Source of the DNA: Anaerolineales bacterium
GTDB lineage: Bacteria > Chloroflexota > Anaerolineae > Anaerolineales > UBA4823
Direction of reading: 5' to 3'
DNA length: 64,000 nucleotides
NCBI GenBank assembly: GCA_016929095.1
Contig: JAFGJM010000033.1
Span: forward strand, 124,001-188,000
Below, piece by piece: positions 8,865-16,883 of this stretch (position 1 is the first letter of the stretch; every line of letters begins with the position of its first letter). A program made the translations under genes and the position numbers. The notes beneath the pieces were generated by a model. The model saw only the letters and a program-made list of their open reading frames with translations. It was not told the origin of the DNA and did not search any database.

Positions 8865-9512
8865 ATGACTCGAAGATCAGATCTACGAAGCGAATATCTA
8901 AAGTTCATACGCAAATACATAGATGACAATCATTGTGCACCACGATTGGAAGAGATAGCCCAGTATTTCAATGTAACCAAACCGACGGCTCATAAAATGC
9001 TAAGTTCTTTGATGAAGGAAGGACAACTGGTTTTTAATCGAGATGATTATTCCGGGTTCTACATACGACAAATTGAAAAGGTTGGAACTACAGCATATTT
9101 AACTGAAATTGTTATCGCGGGTGGGATCGATAGATTTGGTCGTCTGCACGAATTTCCAAAAAAACATGGGCATTTCCCGCTTGTATTACCTGGATACGAT
9201 CCGGATAAATTGTTTGCATTACAGGCTTGGCAACACATTCCACAGGCGGATATTCTGTCTAATGATTTGTTGATTTTTTATCAGGAATTGGAACCGCGGA
9301 TTGGTGGGATTTGCATTATTCCAGTTGACGATGACTGGCTGATAGTTCGCCTAGTTAAGCAGGATGAAAACAGGCTGTTTTTTTGGTCTCCGGTTGTTAA
9401 TAGTGAAGGTGAAAAGGATACTTGTAGGAGTTTGGGGGTAACGCAAGAGCCAATCACAAAAGAATTTGTATTGGCGAATGCCATTGCTTTAAAACGTACT
9501 TTATCGATCTGA
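8865..9512 (+). CDS. LexA-like regulator lacking catalytic residues (second copy)
   Basis: 215 residues, a diverged paralogue of the preceding gene: LEEIAQYFNVTKPTAHKML forms the same helix-turn-helix, and the C-terminal half keeps the fold-defining pattern (ILSNDLLIFYQ, GGICIIPVDDDWLIVRLV). The serine position is replaced (QHIPQ) and the lysine position appears to be arginine, so it is further from an active protease than the first copy. Only three bases separate the two genes, so they are co-transcribed. Two degenerate LexA copies suggest a hetero- or homodimeric switch controlling the element, perhaps excision; this is inference. Confidence 0.72.
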   Translation: MTRRSDLRSEYLKFIRKYIDDNHCAPRLEEIAQYFNVTKPTAHKMLSSLMKEGQLVFNRDDYSGFYIRQIEKVGTTAYLTEIVIAGGIDRFGRLHEFPKKHGHFPLVLPGYDPDKLFALQAWQHIPQADILSNDLLIFYQELEPRIGGICIIPVDDDWLIVRLVKQDENRLFFWSPVVNSEGEKDTCRSLGVTQEPITKEFVLANAIALKRTLSI

Positions 9513-9629
9513 TCAACGTAATCGAATAGCTAACTAATAGCTAATTTACTTAAAGACATGTAATGGACTTTCAAATAGGATTCCGGTAATTATTGTGTCA
9601 TACCAGGATTACCTATTTGGAAGATGATA

Positions 9630-9845
9630 ATGAATGTAAATGTTTCTGAAGAGCCATCGCAAGAACATATTGTTTCCATTGATGAAGTCAATCGAATATT
9701 AGAAGTGGGTCGTTTGTTGTTATCCACACTTTCTCAGGAAGAGAAGAATCACCTTGAGCGGACTGTGAACAATACTCCACTTCAAGAATGGGTCGAGAAT
9801 CCCATCTTGTCTGAAACTAGAATAGGTAACACCAGCGTCACTTGA
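9630..9845 (+). CDS. Small hypothetical protein ahead of the recombinase
   Basis: 71 residues, acidic, predicted mostly helical. I prefer the ATG at 9630 to the one at 9624 because GGAAG (9619-9623) is then six bases upstream. Its stop codon overlaps the TTG start of the recombinase gene (TTGA), so the two are probably translationally coupled. I do not recognise it. Small proteins in this place can be recombination directionality factors or regulators; the sequence has no clear helix-turn-helix, so no function is assigned. An 8-bp inverted repeat (9572-9579/9612-9619) lies just upstream and could be an operator. Confidence 0.55.
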   Translation: MNVNVSEEPSQEHIVSIDEVNRILEVGRLLLSTLSQEEKNHLERTVNNTPLQEWVENPILSETRIGNTSVT

Positions 9846-11530
9846 CGCGCGGAAGAAATATTTATAGGATTCATAATCATCAATTATTGGAGAAGGATTT
9901 GGCAGACCGAATTAACTCACCTGGTTGGGCAACTTATCTTCGAGTGAGTGATGAAGACAAACAGACTCCCGAGCGTTCTTTTGCCATGCAAAGGCAGCGA
10001 ATTCAGGAGCATTTACTCACTTCATCGAATATCCCATTTAAGCGTGAGTATACGGATATGTTGACAGGGACATCTCCCAACCGTACTGAATATCAACAAA
10101 TGCTGGTGGATGCTGAATCTGGAATGTTTTCCCATTTGGGTTTATATCGGGCAGATCGTTTTGGGCGCAATACGGTTGAGGGATTGCAGTCTGCCACTCG
10201 ACTGATCGGGTTAGGAATCAAGATCCGGGTGGCGCATATGCCTAGTCTGCGTCCAGAAGAACCGGATGGATTCTTCATGTTCTTGATCCAAATGGGTCTG
10301 GCACAACGTGAGGTTGATGTTCTAAAACAACGTACGGCTGATGGAATGGCAGCCAAAATGAGAGCAGGGGGATGGCCTCAACGAGCACCGGATGGTTACG
10401 TCAATAAAGAGCGATTGGTAAGCAGCAATAAATATGAGCGCTGGATAGAAATAGACCCTGAATATAGTCAAGTAATCCGTTATGCCTGGGATTTATTATT
10501 GACTGGCCGATACACCATGATCCAGATTTGTGAAGAATTAGCAAATATGGGATATTCTCGAAGAGGAGGTTCCCCCTGGGTTTGGGAAGATACTCAAACT
10601 GGAAAAAAGAAGCATGCGGATAATCGCTTGCATCGTATCTTTCATAATCCATTTTATGCTGGTTGGGCAGTATCGGAAAGATTTGGGATAAAAAAAGGTG
10701 AAGTTCGGGGACAATGGGAGCCGATCATCACACCAGATGAATTTGAAAAAGGGAATGCAATTCTTCGTCAACATGATGACCAGAAATCAAGAAACAAAAA
10801 GCAATTCTACCTTCTCAGAGGGCTGGTTTCGGTAGAGGAAAATAACAAGCGTTATAAGATGTATGTATCCACACCCAGTGGATGTCGGCAAAGCTATTCT
10901 TATTACATAACTCATACCGAAATCAATGGAAAAAGACTCCATATTCCCAGTGGCATAGTCGATGAGCAAATTGACCAGTGGGTAAATCTAATACAGGTTG
11001 ATCCGACTAAGATACCTGCTATTCGCAAATTGTACCAATTCGAGATTAAAAACGTGACACATGATAATCGAGAGGAAACAATAGACGGATTAAAACGTCA
11101 ATTGACGAGATTGAAAGATGAAGAAGGGAGGTTGGGACGATTACTAATTACAAATAAAATTAGTGAAACGACCTACGACCAACTGCGTAAAGAATGGCAA
11201 GAGAAAATCCAGCGTATGGAAATAAACATAGCTGATCTTGAGCGCGAAACACTTGTTCGTGTGGATGATTTGGATGTTGCCCTAGTATTGATGGGAAATA
11301 TAAGTCTTTTGTATCAAAGACTAAAAGGGAAAAACCGGGCAACGCTCTTGCAGATTTTAGTAAAGCAGTTTATAGTTGACGTGCAAGGAAAAATAATCAA
11401 TTGTGAATTGAATTCCCCGTTTACATACTTGAAGATCCTTGCGAATGAAATTAACCCTAATACCCACGAGTCATGTAGTTCGACTCAGGTCTTCGTAGGG
11501 GCACCAAAAACCGCTCAACGATTGTGTTGA
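9842..11530 (+). CDS. Large serine recombinase (integrase) of the element
   Basis: 562 residues. The catalytic domain has YLRVSDED with nucleophile Ser36, and YRADRFGRN at 102-110 with the conserved arginines. A recombinase domain follows (APDGYVNKE to about residue 300), then a coiled coil (about 415-475). Large serine recombinases integrate and excise elements at short att sites. The usual zinc ribbon is changed: the segment LLRGLVSVEENNKRY lacks the expected Cys-x-x-Cys. The start is TTG at 9842, overlapping the previous stop. The last 20 or so residues, rich in Ser, Thr and Cys, look unlike a protein end and may be read from the attachment junction. A terminator follows directly. Confidence 0.9.
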   Translation: MTRGRNIYRIHNHQLLEKDLADRINSPGWATYLRVSDEDKQTPERSFAMQRQRIQEHLLTSSNIPFKREYTDMLTGTSPNRTEYQQMLVDAESGMFSHLGLYRADRFGRNTVEGLQSATRLIGLGIKIRVAHMPSLRPEEPDGFFMFLIQMGLAQREVDVLKQRTADGMAAKMRAGGWPQRAPDGYVNKERLVSSNKYERWIEIDPEYSQVIRYAWDLLLTGRYTMIQICEELANMGYSRRGGSPWVWEDTQTGKKKHADNRLHRIFHNPFYAGWAVSERFGIKKGEVRGQWEPIITPDEFEKGNAILRQHDDQKSRNKKQFYLLRGLVSVEENNKRYKMYVSTPSGCRQSYSYYITHTEINGKRLHIPSGIVDEQIDQWVNLIQVDPTKIPAIRKLYQFEIKNVTHDNREETIDGLKRQLTRLKDEEGRLGRLLITNKISETTYDQLRKEWQEKIQRMEINIADLERETLVRVDDLDVALVLMGNISLLYQRLKGKNRATLLQILVKQFIVDVQGKIINCELNSPFTYLKILANEINPNTHESCSSTQVFVGAPKTAQRLC

Positions 11531-11545
11531 GCGGTTTATTTTTAG
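11509..11545 (+). terminator. Bidirectional Rho-independent terminator
   Basis: A perfect 10-bp stem, AACCGCTCAA (11509-11518) with TTGAGCGGTT (11527-11536), loop of eight bases, then TATTTTT. It overlaps the recombinase stop region. Read on the minus strand it ends in TTTTT, so it can also stop glnA transcripts. Confidence 0.85.
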
Positions 11546-11568
11546 GTATCCGCATCATTGTGTGTTCG

Positions 11569-11592
11569 AGAAACCTGCTCCCACAGGTTTCT
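11569..11592 (-). terminator. Second hairpin downstream of glnA
   Basis: AGAAACCTG (11569-11577) pairs perfectly with CAGGTTTCT (11584-11592) around a six-base loop, 8 bases beyond the glnA stop. The following T-run on the minus strand is short, so it may act together with the stronger hairpin at 11509-11536 rather than alone. Confidence 0.5.
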
Positions 11593-11600
11593 TGAATCTC

Positions 11601-13022
11601 CTATACATCGAAATATAAACTCATTTCGTATGGATGCGGGCGGTTACGCACCGGGTAATATTCTTTATTGCGCTTGTAGTCTATCCACTGTGCGATCAGA
11701 AGTTCGCTGAACACATCCCCTGCCAGCAAGAATTCATGGTCATTCTCCAGCGCCACCAGCGCCTCGTCTAACGTGGCAGGTAGACTCTTGACCGCAGCCC
11801 GCTGTTCGTCCGTCCAGGAAAAAATATTAGCATCAATGGGCCCAAACCCGGCTTCGGTGGGATCGATCTTGCGCTGAATACCATCCATGCCAGCCAATAG
11901 CATAGCCGCCAGGGCTAAATAAACATTACAGGTGGCATCCGGAGTGCGGAATTCCATACGTGCTGTATCGGGTTGGGTGGCATATTTAGGGACTCTTACC
12001 GCCGCAGAGCGATTCCCCAGAGAGAAGAAGGCATTTACCGGCGCTTCGAAACCTGGAACTAATCGGCTGTACGAATTGGTGCTCGGGTTGGTTAATGCCA
12101 ACAATGCCGGGCTGTGTTTGAGTAAACCACCAATATAATAAAGAGCAGTCTGACTCAGACAACCGTAACCTTTCGAATCATAGAATACATTCACGCCATC
12201 TTTAAATAGATGCTGGTGGAAATGCATCCCACTGCCAGCCTCCCCGTACAACGGTTTGGGCATGAAAGTCACTGTTTTACCGCTTTGGTGCGCCACCATT
12301 TTTGTCACATACTTAATGATCATTGTGGCGTCACCCGCTTGAACCAACCCCATCATGGGTGTCTCGATCTCCGATTGTCCGGGTCCGCCTACTTCGTGAT
12401 GGTGATACTTGACCGGTACACCCATTTCTTGTAAGCGCAGGCACATCTCGCTGCGTAGATTGAAAAATTGGTCCTTGGGCGGGATAGCATGATAGCCTCC
12501 ATGAAGGGGGATGTAGTGTCCGTGACCTCCTTCAGCGCTGTTCCAATCAGCTTCCGTACAGTCAACCCGATAGCTGGCGCGGTTTACCCCATATTCGTAG
12601 GAGACGCTGTCGAAAATATAAAACTCGAATTCTGGACCCCAGCGAGAATCGGTGGCAATATTGCTCTTGCGAAGATGCTCCTCTGCACGAATGGCAATGT
12701 TACGCGGGTCATTTGGGAAGATATCATGCGTGTCAGCTTCCAGTGTGGCGCAGATGAAGCTGAGGGTCTCTGCCTGCCAAAAGGGGTCGCGCATCGCGGT
12801 AGCTAACTCGGGCACCAGCACCATGTCGCCGGCTTTCACACTTTTCAACCCCACTGCAGAACCGTCAAACCCAATGCCGTTTTCCATTAAATCGAGTGAA
12901 AATTGATTTGCCGGAACACTTAAGTGGTGCCAACGCCCATATAGATCGCAGAACTTAAGATCTACGATCTGAATATTTTGCTCTTTGATATAATGCTGAG
13001 CCTGTTCAAATTTTGAAAACAT
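11601..13022 (-). CDS. glnA: Glutamine synthetase, type I
   Basis: Makes glutamine from glutamate, ammonia and ATP in the cytoplasm. 473 residues, normal for GSI. Visible blocks are GFDGSAVGL in the N-terminal beta-grasp, WGPEFEFYIFD metal site, EVGGPGQSEIE, SGMHFHQHL, NPSTNSYSRLVPGFEAP (the ATP/glutamate flap) and MEFRTPDATCNVYLALA. The C-terminal tyrosine motif used for adenylylation in GSI-beta is not seen, so control by covalent modification is unlikely. The start at 13022 is chosen over two upstream ATG codons because GGGAGGACC lies six bases before it. It is the first host gene right of the mobile element and converges with the recombinase. Confidence 0.95.
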   Translation of the reverse strand: MFSKFEQAQHYIKEQNIQIVDLKFCDLYGRWHHLSVPANQFSLDLMENGIGFDGSAVGLKSVKAGDMVLVPELATAMRDPFWQAETLSFICATLEADTHDIFPNDPRNIAIRAEEHLRKSNIATDSRWGPEFEFYIFDSVSYEYGVNRASYRVDCTEADWNSAEGGHGHYIPLHGGYHAIPPKDQFFNLRSEMCLRLQEMGVPVKYHHHEVGGPGQSEIETPMMGLVQAGDATMIIKYVTKMVAHQSGKTVTFMPKPLYGEAGSGMHFHQHLFKDGVNVFYDSKGYGCLSQTALYYIGGLLKHSPALLALTNPSTNSYSRLVPGFEAPVNAFFSLGNRSAAVRVPKYATQPDTARMEFRTPDATCNVYLALAAMLLAGMDGIQRKIDPTEAGFGPIDANIFSWTDEQRAAVKSLPATLDEALVALENDHEFLLAGDVFSELLIAQWIDYKRNKEYYPVRNRPHPYEMSLYFDV

Positions 13023-13116
13023 ACCAGGTCCTCCCATCATATTTTTTGATATCAATTTTTCTCAAGGTTGGGGTTGCTGCAAAGCCGGATGATGTATTAA
13101 GAGTATACATTGGTTT

Positions 13117-14931
13117 TTAATGTTTTAGATAATGCCTGAACCAATTCACAATAGCCTCATTGGTTTTGACCCTGGTTGAAACCTGTTTAAATTGATGACC
13201 TTCGTTTGGAAAGATATACTGATTAAAAGTGACGTTTTTTTTATAAAGCATGCGCGATAATTGGTCTGGTTCACTCAACGGCACATTGCGATCATTCTCC
13301 CCATGCAAGATAAGCAGAGGCGCCTCGATCTTTTGAGCCCAATGAATGGGAGATAACTTGCGTAACATTTGCCGGTCTGTTTTAGGGTCGCCATATTTCA
13401 GTTTTGAGATGGCGGCTATCCAGGGTTCGGTGTAGGTGAAAAATGTCTCAAAATTCACGAATCCTGAGATCGTCACCCCCGCGTTAAATAATTGTGGGTA
13501 AAGAGCCAGACCGGAAACCGTGAGATATCCGCCATAGGAAGCCCCCATAATTCCCAGGCATTGCGGATTTGTATAGCCCTCCTTGCAGATAAACTCTGCA
13601 CTGGATTGGATGTCTCTTAGAGTGTTCAGGCGATTTATCCCATTATCCCAGTTCATGAATACTTTTCCATACCCGGAAGAGCCGCGGATGTTAGGAGCCA
13701 TGACGGCAATTCCGGCGCATAAAAGCGCCTGATAAGTGCTATTAAAGGCGGGAAGTTCTTGTGCTTCAGGCCCTCCATGAAAACACAGCACAAGAGGACC
13801 CGGGGGTGAAAAGGTACGAGGGATGTATAACCACCCACTCAATTCGTACCCATCATGCGATGAATAGGTGACAAGTTCTGGCTGGATCAGTGATTGCAGC
13901 CTGATTCCAGCGTGAGGACTGGCACTAATGGGGGATATTTGCTCGTTATCCAATGCCAAGAGGTAAATATTTTCGGGCAAGTTTGATCCGGTAGCAGCGA
14001 TGACCACATGTTTTCCATCAGGTGAAATCTTAATCTGCGTAATAATATCTGCGGGCGTTGGCAGGTGTTTTGGTTCTTGCCTGCCCTCCAGGGAAACCCA
14101 TTCCAATTCGCTGCGCCCGTTAACATTCCACATCATCACCACCGAGTGTTTGTCGGTATGAACATCGAATGTTTGCAGGTCTGCATCTTCTCTCTCATAA
14201 AGGATTTCCAACTGATTCAAGTCGATATCGGTAGCTAATGGCAAGCGGGCAAAGGCGGTTCGATCTCGTCCAAGGTTAGTAGCCAGTAAAATATTCTTGC
14301 CATCTGGAGAAAAACGTGCCTGTGGAAATTGTGCAATATCTTGATGAGGAATTAGCTGATGCTCCCTGCCATGTATCAAATCGAGCAATAAGAGTTCTTC
14401 ATCACATCGATTTAAGCGGCGAACCAACAATGCTAAACCACTGGCTTGATGAAAGTCGGCGAACAATCCATCGCCGACGTCGTGGGTGATGAGTTGGGGG
14501 TGATCGCTTGAGATGTCGTACTGGTACAGGTCCATTTTTTCGGGTGAACGGCGGTTTGAGAAGTAAGTGAGCGTTTTTCCATCTGAAAGCCAGTTTGCTA
14601 AAAAGTTAATCTCATTACCACCATTTGTCAGACAACGCAGATCGCTCCCATCCGGACGAACGATAAAGATTTGTTCATTCATTCCGCCGGCCGGGGCAAC
14701 GCCGAAAGCCAGCCATTCTCCTGCCGGAGACCAAACTACTTTAGAAACCGGGTCATCCAGTACAGTGATTGGGGTTGGCCATCCACCGCATACAGGGACT
14801 CGCCACACTTGAGGGAGACCGCTCAGATCGGAAAGGAATGCCAATTGCGTGCCATCCGGAGAAAAGACCGGCGCCCAACAAGCACCTGCTTTAGCAAGGA
14901 GTGTGGTTTGGGTGGGAAGCGAGTAGACCAT
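13117..14931 (-). CDS. S9-family prolyl oligopeptidase-like serine peptidase
   Basis: 604 residues from ATG 14931. The N-terminal half is a beta-propeller built of repeats such as FSPDGTQLAFLSD and FSPDGKNILLATN (PD40/WD40-like). The C-terminal half is an alpha/beta hydrolase with nucleophile Ser465 in GIMGASYGGYLT, Asp547 in HGENDRNVP and His579 in NEGHQF. No signal peptide is seen, so it is cytoplasmic and likely cleaves short peptides. It is the last gene of a leftward run beginning with a peptide-binding lipoprotein and two permeases; four bases separate it from the permease. Together they would import and break down peptides. An upstream start at 14988 would overlap the permease and is less likely. 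Confidence 0.9.
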   Translation of the reverse strand: MVYSLPTQTTLLAKAGACWAPVFSPDGTQLAFLSDLSGLPQVWRVPVCGGWPTPITVLDDPVSKVVWSPAGEWLAFGVAPAGGMNEQIFIVRPDGSDLRCLTNGGNEINFLANWLSDGKTLTYFSNRRSPEKMDLYQYDISSDHPQLITHDVGDGLFADFHQASGLALLVRRLNRCDEELLLLDLIHGREHQLIPHQDIAQFPQARFSPDGKNILLATNLGRDRTAFARLPLATDIDLNQLEILYEREDADLQTFDVHTDKHSVVMMWNVNGRSELEWVSLEGRQEPKHLPTPADIITQIKISPDGKHVVIAATGSNLPENIYLLALDNEQISPISASPHAGIRLQSLIQPELVTYSSHDGYELSGWLYIPRTFSPPGPLVLCFHGGPEAQELPAFNSTYQALLCAGIAVMAPNIRGSSGYGKVFMNWDNGINRLNTLRDIQSSAEFICKEGYTNPQCLGIMGASYGGYLTVSGLALYPQLFNAGVTISGFVNFETFFTYTEPWIAAISKLKYGDPKTDRQMLRKLSPIHWAQKIEAPLLILHGENDRNVPLSEPDQLSRMLYKKNVTFNQYIFPNEGHQFKQVSTRVKTNEAIVNWFRHYLKH

Positions 14932-14935
14932 GATT

Positions 14936-15862
14936 TCAAGAAGACCTGGTTTTTGAAAAAATTTGTTGAAAGTGAGGGTCCAAAGCATTCCTCAACCCGT
15001 CCCCCACAAAGTTGAATCCCATCACAGTGAGCATGATTGCCAGCCCAGGGAAGATTCCCAACCAGGGTGCAGACTGGATGAATCCCCGGCTTTCTTTTAG
15101 CATCCTACCCCAACTTGGGTCTGGAATTTGGGTGCCCAGTCCTAAGAAACTCAAAGCGGCTTCGTTCAATATCGCAAAGGCGAGACTTAAGGATGCCTCT
15201 ACAATAATTGGCGCAGATACGTTGGGCAAGAGATGGGAAAAAATAATCCACCCGTCACTTGCCCCCAAAGCACGGCTGGCTTCTACGTATGTTGTCTGAC
15301 GAACGGTTAATGCGCTGCCGCGTGTGATACGAGCGAAGATTGGAGTATAAACAACCCCAATTGCTATCATCGCATTTTCGACCCCCTCACCTAAAATTGC
15401 CAGGATTGCTATTGCCAGCAGGATAGCCGGAAAGGCAAATAGGATGTCCATGAGACGCATTATGATTTCATCTATCAAACCGCCGTAATAGCCACTCAAA
15501 ACACCCAATAAAGTTCCGGCGACCATGGAGATGCCTACGGCGATCAATCCAACTTTCAAGGAAACTTGAGCGCCATAGATAATCCGGCTTAACACATCCC
15601 GGCCGAATTCGTCTGTTCCCAGGAGATGGTTCGAGTCTGGCGTTGATAGACGATTGGCCATATCCAAAGCATTTGGGTCATAGGGCGCCAGATATGGCCC
15701 TGCAACTGCCATCACCAGCAATAATATCAAGATCAGTAAACCAATGCGCGCTAAGCGGTTTCCCAAGAGACGACGCAGGATCAGCAACCAACCGTGTGTG
15801 GGTTGGTTTATTTCTTGAGGTTTTTCTTCCAGAATTAGATCCGTTGACGTAAGATTTGTCAT
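14936..15862 (-). CDS. Peptide ABC transporter permease, DppC type
   Basis: 308 residues with the usual DppC/OppC features: an N-terminal cytosolic leader, a first membrane helix at about 36-57, a periplasmic-type loop containing HLLGTDEFGRDVLSRI, then five more helices and the EAA-like loop EASRALGASDGWIIFSHLLPN that docks the ATPases. It should pair with the DppB-type permease 15 bases upstream. ATG 15862 follows AGAAGG at eight bases and is preferred to the TTG at 15865. No ATP-binding subunits are encoded nearby, so they must come from elsewhere in the genome. Confidence 0.92.
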   Translation of the reverse strand: MTNLTSTDLILEEKPQEINQPTHGWLLILRRLLGNRLARIGLLILILLLVMAVAGPYLAPYDPNALDMANRLSTPDSNHLLGTDEFGRDVLSRIIYGAQVSLKVGLIAVGISMVAGTLLGVLSGYYGGLIDEIIMRLMDILFAFPAILLAIAILAILGEGVENAMIAIGVVYTPIFARITRGSALTVRQTTYVEASRALGASDGWIIFSHLLPNVSAPIIVEASLSLAFAILNEAALSFLGLGTQIPDPSWGRMLKESRGFIQSAPWLGIFPGLAIMLTVMGFNFVGDGLRNALDPHFQQIFSKTRSS

Positions 15863-15877
15863 CAAATTAACCTTCTG

Positions 15878-16825
15878 TCACTCGGAGTACTTAATACGCG
15901 GATCTAGAAACGTGTATAAAATATCCACGAATAAATTTATCAAGGTGAAAGTGAAAGCCACCAATAATACTGCCCCCTGCACCATCGGGTAATCTCTGCG
16001 GGTCACACTATCCAAGGTTAACCTGCCAAGCCCAGGCCAGGCAAAAATGATTTCAACCACAATAACACCGCTAAGTAATGATGCCAACTGCATACCCACC
16101 GCTGTCACAATGGGGATGGCTGCATTCCGCAGAACATGCCGAAGGATTACACGGCGTTCTCGCATACCTTTTGCGCGGGCTGCACGTACATAATCTTCGT
16201 GTAAGACTTCAATCACTGCTGAACGGATGAAGCGGGTCAAGATCGAGGCTGTGATCACGCCCACCGTTAACGAAGGCAATATCAGATGTTTCAACCACAT
16301 GAGTGGCTCGGTGGATAAGTCAGTATATCCGGAAGGAGGTAACCAACCCAAAAATAAAGAAAAAACCAGAATAAGCATGATTCCCATCCAAAAATCAGGG
16401 ATGGACATACCTATCTGGCTGAAAAGAGCGGCGGCATAATCCCATGCTCGCCCGGGATAAAGGGCAGAAATAATTCCGGTTGGCAGGGCTATTACCAGGG
16501 CAATGAGCAATGAAGCGACTGCAAGTGTCATTGTGGCAGGTAATCGCTGCAATACTGCCTGGGTAACTTTTTCTCCGGTAAGAATGCTGAAGCCTAAATC
16601 TCCCTGCAAGGCAGACCAAAGCCATTTACCAAACTGAACCAGCAAAGGACGGTCGTATCCCAATTGGCGGCGAATCAATTCCACTTTTTCTTGATCTGCT
16701 TGTAAGCCCAGCATGATACGAACCGGGTCGCCTGGCACCATATGGATGATCATAAACACGACGAATGCAATGCCAAATAAGACCAGAAGAGTTGTCAGTA
16801 GGCGTTTTAATAGATAAGCGGGCAT
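15878..16825 (-). CDS. Peptide ABC transporter permease, DppB type
   Basis: 315 residues with six membrane helices. Hallmarks are the start MPAYLLKRLLTTLLVLFGI, the loop VPGDPVRIMLG, and the EAA loop VRAARAKGMRERRVILRHVLRNA. It is the partner of the DppC-type protein downstream and follows the binding-protein gene by 58 bases in the same direction. The substrate class (peptide, nickel or opine) cannot be read from the permease itself; the S9 peptidase at the end of the run argues for peptides. Confidence 0.92.
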   Translation of the reverse strand: MPAYLLKRLLTTLLVLFGIAFVVFMIIHMVPGDPVRIMLGLQADQEKVELIRRQLGYDRPLLVQFGKWLWSALQGDLGFSILTGEKVTQAVLQRLPATMTLAVASLLIALVIALPTGIISALYPGRAWDYAAALFSQIGMSIPDFWMGIMLILVFSLFLGWLPPSGYTDLSTEPLMWLKHLILPSLTVGVITASILTRFIRSAVIEVLHEDYVRAARAKGMRERRVILRHVLRNAAIPIVTAVGMQLASLLSGVIVVEIIFAWPGLGRLTLDSVTRRDYPMVQGAVLLVAFTFTLINLFVDILYTFLDPRIKYSE

Positions 16826-16883
16826 AGAAACCTGCAGGTGGAAGGGGAAGCCATCCCTTCTGCTTCCCCTTCCCGATGGTTAA

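Noticed and set aside
11480..11510. A tRNA or tmRNA 3' end (TTCGACT then GGGGCACCA) at the recombinase end
   Set aside because: The T-loop-like heptamer is too far from the CCA, and no matching T-stem or acceptor pairs form.
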